Part shown: positions 40,301 through 52,300 of the stretch, piece after piece
Position numbering within the stretch: position 1 is the stretch's first letter
Layout: each line of letters starts with the position of its first letter
Source: Chamaea fasciata
Taxonomy: Eukaryota; Chordata; Aves; Passeriformes; Sylviidae
Assembly: GCA_029207755.1 (NCBI GenBank)
Contig: JARCOQ010000008.1
Span: 28,943,021 to 29,007,020, forward strand
Direction of reading: 5' to 3'
Length of the DNA stretch: 64,000 nucleotides
Translations under genes and position numbers: made by a program
Notes under the pieces: model-generated
Seen by the model: only the letters and a program-made list of their open reading frames with translations
The model's database searches: none
Told to the model about the DNA's origin: nothing

Positions 40301-43300
40301 TTATCCAAGTTCAAACATCAAACAGCTCTTAAGAGAATGTCTAAGCCCTATTTATGTCTTTTGGAACTAATCACATATACAGGTGCTTTTCCTAAATTAG
40401 ACTTTATTTAATTTAAAGAATAAGTTTAACTGTATTGCTTTAAAGAAACATTGTTACAGGAGTCTTCATACAACCACAAAATAACCTGAAACATCAGTCA
40501 GCTGAAATACAGAACTGTGCCATGATGGATTCTCCCCTTTCCTGTACAGAGGACATGAAGGGAACACACTGCATAGTGGAACACATCTGTGGAGCTGGGA
40601 TGTCAATCAGCAATTGAATCAGGGGCTGTAAACCTCTGCTGCACTAATGGGGGCATTTTCACACAGCTGTTGCTGTCTCAGACTGGCAGAGCTTTTCTGA
40701 TGCAGCTTTCATAAATCATTCTACCAGCAGCAGCATCTGCCTTTTTACTCTCCCCACGCTGTAGCCAGCTGACCTGTAGCAACTAGGTGTGTGATGAGAG
40801 TTTCATGCAAACCACCCATAGAGTCCACCTGCACCTTCTTTTCTGGAAGTACAAGTTTTCTGAACTTTATATGGGATTACAGGCAGACTGAATCTCTGTC
40901 CATCTTAAGATCCTTTTTATATTTGTATTTAGTCATTGTCTGATTTTGCCCACTTTTAAAAAGCCTTTCTCTAGGCCGCCAATTCAAATAAATGCCTTGG
41001 ATAAAGTCTAGGAGAAAGCTTAGGCTACTTCCTCCAGTGCCACCCAGATGCTGTCCTGGCACACAAAGATGACAAGGTCTCCATAAAGTGGTAACATTCT
41101 GGCATTTTGTCAAAGTAGGAGTGTGCAGGAAACTGAGTTTTGTAGAAGAAATTGAAGATAATTCCAGTCCAAAATAGGTAGTGGTAGCTGTCACTTGACA
41201 AAGCGTAACTTTCAATTCATACCTGAGGATCTGAGACATGGAGACACTCAGACTTTGCCTAACTCACACTTAAAGGAACTTAGCTTTCAATATTAGTACT
41301 ATTAGATGAAATGATCTGACCATATTTCCTCCCTGCCAAGAAATTTGCTGTTGGAGGAATCAATGCAAAGTCTGAAGATGCAGCACAGGGGGGCCACTGC
41401 TCTTCTCAGGATGAACAATGACTGAATGTGTTTGTATACAGATACCAAAGTGCACAGTATTGAGTGAACAGTGAAGAGGATCCAGACAGAATAGGTCCAG
41501 AGCCTTGGCAGTGAAATAAAAAACATGCAAAATAGTGTTACAAATAAGAGAAATAAAGCCACCACCACAGGAAAATGTGAGCAATACAATAAGAAATGAC
41601 TCTGTCAGCTCTCAATAACTTCAGTACTGCCACACAGTATGGGCCAAAAAGATTCCAAAGGCCAGGGCAAGTACAAAAGCTCTCAACACAACAGTGAAGA
41701 TAAACTTTGCAGCCCTCTCTTGAGTGAAACTCTCATCAGTTTTAATGAAAGTTTTCCCTGGTTCTAAGTTTCTCCTTAGAGAAGAAAAGAAAAGGCAAAC
41801 TGCAAAGACAAAGACTTCTTCCCATGGTCCAACTTTTAAAAAGTTTTAGATTTTATGAGGTGCTGAATAGCTTAAAATGCTAAAAAATTGCAAAGAGCTG
41901 ACCTCTGTGCATGGTAAAGGGTCATTTAGGATTATGCAGTACAAATTTAAGGGATTTCAAAGGGAAAGAACTGTGGCTGTGGAATGGAAATAAGGCTCTT
42001 GCTAATTGCTCCACATAGCCCAATAAGTCCCTAAAATTTTCTCTCGCTATCCTTCTTCTAGTTCCCATTTTGGTGATTCTGAGTCAGGATGTCTATGAAA
42101 TATTAGTAGACGGAGCAGCTGCTTTTTGTCAGTAACAGTGAGTTTAGGAGCATGTCAGAAGTTTCCTAATAGGACTGGTGTTCATTTCAGAGCAGCACCA
42201 ATCTTTGCTATGGGAAACAAGATTTTGAGAAATCAGACCAAAGTTTTGAAAAGCTGTCAGGACAAAAGTGGTTCATTCATTTCCAGTTCAGCAGGACAGC
42301 CTGATTTACGGTGTTTGCCACTACTTTTGTTCATAAATTTTATGTGGCAGCAATAGAAGAAAGACTGAAACATAAAACAGTTTAACACACTAAAAATAAA
42401 TAGTTGGGAAATTTTATCCCCTCTTCTCGTCAAAAAAAAGCTGAACTTTTAAGCCTTGAAGATTTTTACTTTCAGTTGTGAATCCATCCTTCATCCTTCA
42501 TCCAGGAATAATTCAGAAAGGTGGAGAATGATTGTGTAGACACCATAGAAGCAGGAGGAAGCTCCCTGAGCAAGTACGGGGTGAAATGAACACTAACATT
42601 TTGCTCTGTCATTAGCAAAATGTGTCTGTGTCCCCACTCAGGAGAAGCATAAACATTTAGGTGTTTTAACTCACAGAACTCATCACAGAATCCAGATGCT
42701 TTAAGCCACAGCCTGAGATGGGACATCATCTGGTCAAAAGACTCTGCTGACACCACAGGAATGGAGCACAATCAAACACCATCAATTATTTTCATAACAA
42801 CAGTCCCTTCGTAATTGTAATACCTGGGGTTGGAATTGGCAGTCACTTTTAAAGATAATAATTCACACTGTTTCTTTCCTTTCCCAAGAGAATGTTCATC
42901 ATTTATTGCAATAAAACTTGCAAAATATAATTTATCCATTGCATATTATTTCTGGAAGAATGAAATTTTTTTTTTTGTTTGTTTGTTTGTTTTTACTTAC
43001 TGATGTAAAGTTTCTGTCTTAATAGGTCAAGAATTTATTTCATATGTCACTGAATAATAGTGGCCCTACAGTTTCCTATAGCAGTTATATCACTGACCAA
43101 ATGAGCCTCATACTTTCCTAGCTTGGGGATGCTGTTTTTAGCATGCTATCAACAGATAAGGAATCTCTACAAATCTACATGAGTGTACACTGTATGCATG
43201 ACCTATTATGGAAAATTATTGAGAAAAAATTGCTTTCTTTCTGTGCCCAAAACACACAGCCACTGGAAAATATGTTTGCAGCTATGAAATTGGTAATTAG

Positions 43301-46300
43301 GGCAGCAATCCACTTCTGAAATGTAAGGTGGTAACAAACACCATGTGCTTTGAATGAACATGCCTATACTTTATCAGTTTCCAAGCAGACAAGATTTATT
43401 TCCTGCAATTTAGGAGTCTGGCCATGGCCACAGAAACTGCTGAAACTGGTTTTTGTTGCTGGGTTGCTTGCACAGTTAATGACTATCTGCTGATAGTGAC
43501 CAAGACTGCTGGAGGAGGCTGTGCTCTGGAGAGGCTGTAAAAATTCTCTTCAGTTATGTGTACTGCTTTGTAAGTGCTTCTTGGTAGGGCTGAGAAAACA
43601 CTGGGCATGAAGTGTCATTTGTTACGAACTTCACTAAAAAGTGGTGCGATTATGAAGAGATATAAAACACAGTGTTGGATCATGAAGATATGAACACATC
43701 AGACAGCCTAAACAACTGGCATTTCCCATTGCACCATTTATTCCACCATGTGCAACTTGCTGTGCCTTAAATAACTCAGACTTCTGTAGAAAATCCTACT
43801 GAAAAAGATCAGCTTCTCATTAGTAACTGTCAGCGATTCTTTTACCCTGTAATAATCTGTGAAATTGATAAGCTTTCCTAACTTCACACATAGACCTTTT
43901 AATAACATTTTAGCAGAGGTAACTCAGATAGTACAAGGCACAAACAGCTGTGTTTAAAATAAAAATAAAAACCAAGGGCTGAGCAAGAACCATTTAAAAG
44001 AAAAAACCCTCAAAGTACTAACTAAGTATAAATTGCTGTTACCATAAATTTCTAGTTCAACAGTTCAGGATAATATTTATAGACATGCTGAGTGCAAGAG
44101 AAAGTTTGTGGGCTCACCTCTTCTTTTTAATACTTTCTCTCGAAACTAAAATTGCTGTGATCCTGGTAAGAGAAACACACATGCATTCAAAAGCAGCTGT
44201 TTAGGTTGTGGAAAAAGTGCTTACTCTGCGTATGCTTTCAATAGAGCTCCACAAAACTGCAGTTGCTCCATTCCTACTGAGAGGTCTGAACAAACCCAAC
44301 ATGGCGTTTTCCATTAAAGCCACGGGTGTGCAATACTCTCCCAAGCAGACAAACCTTCTGTTCATTTGCATATCCCAACAAACCAGCTTTGAGTCAAGGC
44401 TCTGAAGACCCAGTTCTGGCATTATGAAAGTGATGCTCTGAATCCAACAGGAGGCACTTAGATAGCAGTGATATTTGTACCCATTGCACAGCTTAATTTT
44501 CTCTTCCAAAATCAGAGGTTATTTATCTCCCAAATGGATAAGTTCAAGTCTAGGACACCGGATGAGAATAGAACTTCTGGAAGACAGACATTCAGCTCTG
44601 AATCCAGGCATGTATCTCTGTGTTTCTGTGTCATCTTGCACAAGACAATAAATCTCACCGTGCCTTGGTACCCCACATAAATGTCAAGGGGGAACAATGA
44701 TTATTTCCTCTGTTATTTTAGCTAGCAAGGCCACCAGAGAAAGATCCAACTCTTCTCTGGCCTTTGTATGCTTTAAATACTGCAGAAAAACACTAGGACT
44801 CCTGCTGAATGAGGCTGCTTAAGTGGTACCATGAAATGAGCAGAAATCAATACCATTTGCAATAGTTCTTTAATCCATACTTCCAAGATTTTATCATAAC
44901 TTTTCTTCCAGTGCTTTGGCTTTTAGCATAACTTTGTTTAGAAATATTTCTATTTGCCTGCCTTCAGAGACAAACTGCTGAGTTATTCTTTTAGGAAGGA
45001 ACACCAGAATTTATATAGACAAAAATAATCAAGCTTAAGTATATTGCACTCTTGTTCCAGAGAGTTCACAGAACAGAAAAATGCTTTACTCACTGTTTGC
45101 CAGTATGGGAGTGTGATATAAATGAGTTAGATTTGAGATACAAGTTAGATTTTGCTGCCATGTGTGTGCAGGTGCTTTTACAAACCTTTTGCAAAACAGT
45201 GTGCATTGTATTAATATTCTAAGCTTTGCAAAAACAATTTAAATAATCCATGCACCATAAATAAAGGCTTGCTTGTGTATTGTGGGACATACTGAAGGAA
45301 TGGCAAACTCTCAAGCCACACAGTTATGATTTGACTCTACCATGCAGCTGGAGGAAAATTACCATTCTCATTCAACGTGAGTTGAGAGAGCACAGAGCTG
45401 GATGAAGTAAGCTCAATGTGCCATTGCCAGCAAGCAAAAAACCATGAGCAGAATTATTTAATTTGTCAGTCTTTGCCTCTCCATTTTCTTTGGTCTCCAT
45501 GTGCAGATTGTTGTCATTTCGAAATGAAAAGTTGCACTTGGAATGCAGTAAGACTTTTAATTAGTGTTTAGTAAGCCCAGCTGTTTTATTTATAATAAAT
45601 ACTATATTCCATAGAGTAACATTTACCACAGTATTTTTAAAAATATGCAGAAAAGCAGGGAAAAGTCAGAAAAAGATAAAATAACTTATTTTCCATTTTG
45701 CCTTATTCTTCAAATGAATTACAAAGATCTCCATCTAAGCAATAAAAAAAAAATGCAAAGCTGACTTTGAATTTGTACCCGTTTTAGCCATGCCATTTTC
45801 AGAAGACAAAGTTTGCTTTGTTCTGTCTGCCTACAACAAGTTTACAACAGTGCACTGACATATAGAGAATAAAGCTGCCTTCACCATCAGAAAACCTAGA
45901 ATTTTAATTTTTTAAAAGAAAAATTTCCAGGCTTTGTCCCTATCTATTCCTAAAACTCTTCTGAAAAAGAAAGGTGTAAGAGCTCAGATCATCACTAGAA
46001 CCTCACTGCAACATTTTCTTACTGTGGGATGGCTAGCCTAGAGGCCCTGTTACTAACTTGCGAGTCAAACGTGACAATTCCTAACCTATAACCTGCTTGT
46101 TAGGTTCCCTAGAAGAATAAAATCCATGTATTTAGGCAAGTAATTCAAAGCCCTTATACTGGACTACTCACCCCAGGGACAACCAGTCAGTGGAATGCCT
46201 TGATTTTCTGGCACCAACCAGTGCAGAGCTTTGACGTGTAAGCTCTGACAGCAACAGGAACAGCAGTGTCTCCCTCAGCAAGCACTGGCCCAACACTTCA

Positions 46301-49300
46301 ACATCACTCCTATTCCAAAATTTATTTCCCCAACATAAGAGAAGAACACAGAGATGTGTATTCACATGGGATGCTGAATTATGGGCTGGGAGGACTTGTG
46401 GCTTAAGAATCATGATGAAGGCAGGTTTGTCCCCAGACACTAAACAGTGAACTCTGAAAGCTTAGGTAGATAAATGGATGCTGTTTCAGGCCCCTACTGG
46501 AGATCCAGTAACCTCTAGTGACCAAATGATGTCTTACAGGCTGAACACTAAAAACTGAACTGGAAACCTGTAGAGGAACAATCTGGCCTTGCTTACTTTT
46601 GCTCCTGACTGTATCTCTTTGGGATCCTGACCCTGGTTCAGAGTTTGCCATGTCTGGGTGCATCAGAGGACCCTGTCGGAGCACATGGTAGTGCCTGCCG
46701 GGAGCAGAGCCTGCAGGACTCATCACCAGCTGGTGAAGGCACAGCCCATGCACGTCTCCCCTCAACTCCTGGCTCACATCCTTTGGGGAGCAGCCAGCCC
46801 TTGCTGCTCCCTGTCAGACAGATGGGTTTCTCCCCCTCATGAATGGCTTGAATTCACAGCAATGTAATTTTCTCTTCAGCATGCACTAAGATACTGGGGA
46901 GTCCAAATTTTACGTGGAAAAATATTATGTTGTCTGGTTTTGCCCAGTAGGTTTCCAAACTTCATAGTATATCCATGAGAGAACAGAGCCAAGTAACATG
47001 TCAAAAGCAGAAATTTTTAGCTTTGGAGTCCAGGTGTTAGAGTGAGATGGACTGAGCAAAACCACAATGAGTAATGATGTGTTTTGATTATAAACCTTCT
47101 CCACATGTGGCCTTCTGCAGATTCTGAATGCATCATGCTTGCTGTCTATTAATGACTACTCTCTTTTCCCACAGGGGCAAAGCAGAGTTATATCAAAAAG
47201 TGTAACCTGGAGTCATTTGGTGCAAATTCTCAAGGACCCATTTACAGGCAGTCAAAAGCATACTTTGCTATTTTATGTGGAGTTCGCATTGCTACATATG
47301 GAACTGAACCCTTCCCTGATCTTTCTGGTTTCATCAGACAGATGCAGGCAAGAGGCTTGAAGTTCAAACCTTGTTTATGATGGCAGAAAGCAAATATATT
47401 ACTAGTTAGCCAAAAGCAAATCAGATGATAAGCACTCTGTCCTACCTTTAGGGTGAACTAGAAAAACAAAATTAAAACTTTCCAGATAGAGACATATTTC
47501 TGGAAGAAAAAAAACAACCAAAATATTTTTCCCCCCTTTTCATACCTCTCACACCACTACAGGCAGCACAAGGAAAAGAAAGTCAGCTTCTCTCAGTTCT
47601 GTTACAGTTATTTGCTCTTTTTTTAACTTTCAAATCTGTTTTTGACTCTATAAGAGTCAAAGACAAAATTCCCTAAAAAATCAAGCTTAAAACATCATAA
47701 TGCTAAGTTTTAGTCATGTTTCGTGTACTACTAAGAAAGTTTATTTAAATAAGAAAGCACAATGCTACATGATGAGTTTTATTGCCAGTGGAATCAACCA
47801 CAACAAAGACTTATGCACTGACCCAGTGGAGCAAGGGGGACTAGTCTGGAAAAGATGATGATATTTTTCAAATTAAAAGCAGAACTGAAGAACTTAATAA
47901 GACATTGTTGAAATTTGAGAGACTCATGATTAACCATCATGGGACAGAAAACCCAAGAAGAATTATAATGACTGGTTTTACTCTGACCTACATGGATTCA
48001 GTCTCTGGACATATCTTTGTTCAGCTATTTAGGATCTGCTGATCAGCTGTTTTTCTCTTTGGAAATAGATAGATTTTAGCTACTTCTTTTTCAGATACAT
48101 GTACATTATCAATCCTGAACAGTGGACTTTATGATTAGTCCTGGCATTTAGTCCATCCTTATTTTTCTAAAAGACTGAACCTCTTTTACACCACAGCATG
48201 AATATTTTATGTCTCCTTTTCCTCAGCAAATTTATTAATACATAATTTAGGATTTTTTTTCCCCTTCATGACTACAGAAAAATAGCAAGTCCAGAAATCC
48301 CTGCTAATAAAGTAAATTTTCTCAAAATCAACCCTAGGGACATTGCTGTGGATAAATTCTTAAATGGACACTCTTCCTCTTTAGTTGACACAAAGCCATT
48401 CTTTAAAACAATGCACTACAGTAGAGAGTGATCACAAAAAGATAAACCTAAAAACTTGTCAGAGTCAACAGTTTGTTGGTTCCCCCAAAGCAAACTGGGG
48501 ACAGGTAAATGCAATTAAATCACACAGACTTTTTCTGTCAGCTTTGTCATGTGATTTTAATTGCTTCCACCTAAAAATGCAAAATATTTAGAAACACAGT
48601 AAAGAAAAAGTAAAGAAAGAAAGTGGTGACCAAGAGCACACAAATATGTGGTCTGGCTTCAGCTAAAACAACACTGGTTTGGGTAGATACTACACAAAAT
48701 AATAGAAAATTCTCTTTAATTCCATATGTACATTAGTTGTAGAGTTTTTAAAAACTTCTATTATTATTACCACCATAGTTATTAGATTGTTTCAGATATT
48801 CATTTAATTACAGCGGTTCCTACCACAACAACCAAAAGTAGGGAGCAAATCTTTCTGGCACTGAATGAAGCAGAACTCCTGTCACCAGCTGGTGGTAGAT
48901 AAGAAATTGAGATGGGAAAGGAGACAGAAAGCAAATAGAAAAATAAATGTGATAGGATCAAACAGCACATTTCTTCCACAGTTTGGAGGTGGGTGGGTTA
49001 CTGAACACAGGCCCAATTGTACAAAAGAATAAAACCAACCCTGAGGAAAGACAACTCAGAATAGGAATATGTATGTATGTTCAATGTTCCCCAGTCATGG
49101 CCTCTTTCCTGTGTAAAAATTTTGTCTGGGTGGAATTTGAGGATATTCAGCATTGTCTAGGATTTCTGAACATCTGGCAGATTGGGAAAAAAAAAAAAAA
49201 AAACAAACCAACCTCTGCAAATGGTCTGACCAAACTTTGCTGCCAAACATCCAGAAATATTGGCTGTGGCCTCAGCGCATGCACAGATCAGTTGCAGGGG

Positions 49301-52300
49301 ACAGTGTTTTACATCCAGCACTATTGAGCATCATCACATGCTCTGCACACAGACTACACAAGGAATGCTTAAATACTCCTACCAGGAAAATTCTAAGTAT
49401 AGCTATGATGGCCTCAGGATAGAGAGACAGATGTGGAGAGACAAAAGTAGAGCTCACAGGCCACCTCTCCAGCCTAAAACCTAGAAATTTCTTGAGCAGC
49501 AACTTGAACACCTACAATTTTTCTAAAGGATGTATTATCTGCAAGGCAAGGAAAATGGGCGTCAACACATGGGTGCTTGTGTCAGGTAATGAAACAAAGT
49601 GTGTTTGAAAAATTCACGGTGTAGGTGACATTGTGTGGGGAAGTGCTTTTGACTGAATCCCACCTTAACCACTTCCCAGCAGAGAAGCCACTTCCACTTT
49701 GGCCTTGTGTAAAGCTGACACTGATTCCATATGCCAATATAGGGTTATACAGTAAAATAAACCCAAATAAAACCATGCATGCATTATTCATGAGAACATT
49801 TATGTAGTAAGTGAATAGGATGGGAGGTCGATCATGCCAAGGAAGAAGACACAGCAGTAGAAGATCCAAACAGAAGACAGTGTGCAATAAGCTGTTCACA
49901 GCCATCCCTGGTGTGTATTTTTGTGTTTGTGGTTTTTTCTTTTATTTCAGCTGTCTATACCTCAATGTCTGCCTAACACAAAATGTCTAAGTAACTTTGC
50001 AAGAATTTTTCCCAAGAATGCTCCAGAGGAACGTGGAAAGGAAGATCAAACAAAATCCACAGTCAAGTCGAGCACTTTTTCAATTCTTTCCTCTTCAAAA
50101 CACGCCTCAGTGTTTCATGTCAGGTTTCTGGGGGTATCACAGTGTCACAGATCAGCACAAGGCCTCTCGCAGCACTCACTTCCATCAAACAACTGTCTCC
50201 CATGAAAACATGGGTCTCTCCTGAATTTCTTCCTTATATGGCTTGGGACAGGCATCCCTCCAGAAAGCGCAGATCCAAAGCCACTGGCAGCTTCATGCAT
50301 TCAGCTGCCCAGTACATTTTGTAACAGCAAACCTCTCAGGCCAACAGCAAAGGACGTTGGGCCATGTCATTATCCTCTGTCATTACATGGGCTCCTCTCA
50401 GATCCTGCCATCTGAAATCCAGGCATGTGGTGTAATTAAGGCATTCTTCTGAAGTGCCTGCTGACTGAGGGCTGGAAATGGCACACACACTGCTGCCTTG
50501 AGTCCAAATCTAAGGGAAGATAGCAAAGGTTTTGCCATGCACAGCTTGTGCTATGCATGTAAAACATGCCACAGTAAAACAAATAGGTTAAAAATTAGTT
50601 TTTACGTTAGTGGCCAGTTGAAAGAATTTATAAATGTTGTGGGAGTGTTTGCCTTTAACACAGTCTTCATTCTTGCACTGCTTCCCAATTCTTTACCTCT
50701 TAACACACTGCAGAAATGGGTCTCCTCTCTATCCCAGAATACATGGCAGAATCGCTGCTGATCTTCCCATTGCCTCTTGTTCCTTACTGTCTGATCCCAA
50801 TGCATTTTCTCAGGCATGTTTTTATAAACAGTACCTGTGCAACCACCAGTAGCAAAAGCAACTGTAAGTCATTGGACTTAATTGATTTGAACAGATGCAA
50901 CAGGAAGGTGGTAGAACAACAGAAAGCACATTAAAAGGGGCAGGATTTGACACTGACCTGGCTTTCCTTAAAATTTACTATCCAGCTCCTTTACCTGGAG
51001 GGTGATGGAAGGGAAAGGGCAGAACAGTAACTACTCAATGGACACCAAACTGAACTTAGTACCCTAACACCTACTCAAACCATTAGCTACATGAAATCTA
51101 GATCCCTGGGATTGGAATACAAGACTAGATTTAGTAGTTTGATATCTTGTTTCTGGCAATGGACCATATATGATGGCCCACATGAAGCAGAAAAAACACC
51201 CATACTGCACTGTTGGCAACTGTAAAATGCTTTGTCCAAGGAGGAAAATACTTTCCTGACCCCTAGGCAATGGGTTTGTGGTCTGTAGGCCATATGGCTG
51301 TTCCTCTCAAGCTGAGTTATAGCACAAGATTTTTTTAGGCTCATAAAATTAATGACCATCAATATTACCTTCAAAAATTATACATGTGCAAATAAGGCAG
51401 GCTAAGTGCTTGCCTCAATCAAATGCACAAGTTAACAGGCAGTGTTCAATACAATCTAGAAAGAAGTAGCTTAAAACAAAGCCTGGTAACATTTTGGTTT
51501 GCTCTCCTTTTCCAGGAGTGTCTTAAAGATTCTGAAAAATGAGCTAAAGTGCCTTAACACAGGGCACGAGGTTACTGCCTTGAGCTGTTTGCCTCACACA
51601 TGACGTGCTATTGAACAACAGCATATCAATCCAGTCCTAACAAGTTGAGAACATACAACACATTTTCACAATTATCTGGGGTGGTTTTCTTAAAAATCAC
51701 CTCAGCAATTTATTGATGAACAACTAAGAAGTCCATCCAGCAGATCTTTGGGGAGTATCTAGGGAAGGTAACTTTGCCTTTGCCTTACGGTTTCCACCCC
51801 GTCCTCTAAGCCAAAATCGTGCTCATACTCTTGAAAAATGATGATTGAATTTTCTATGCTGAGGTGCCACTGAAAAACTGACATCTGCAGTCAGATATAA
51901 ATAAACTTCCTGAGATTTTAGTAAGAAAATCAGGGTGGTAGTTGAAGGAACAGGGAAAAAAAAAATCTCCTGTTAAAGGAAGCCCCAGTTTCTTTCCACC
52001 TCAAATTTCTTACATTTATGGTCTATTCCTCAATTTCTGTACTCTCTTTGATCTTGAATTGCCATTTCACACAACTTATCTAATAATGCTGCTGGAAAGA
52101 AAACCAACAAGTTTAATTCTGGGGCCCTCTCTTCCTTGTTCACTTAATGAGAATACAGGATCATCACAATATCAGATTTATATCCTGTCTTGGATTCTAA
52201 AAATATTTGTTCTTTCTGATAAGATCAATTCCACTGCAAAGAAACTCTTTGAAGAAAAGCTCCTGTCTAGCCATTTAAAAAACGTTTTATTTTTCTTTAG

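Noticed and set aside
46403..46777. 124-codon minus-strand open frame
   Set aside because: Not recognisable as a protein. It is inside the 21-kb MYLK intron and its length is compatible with chance.
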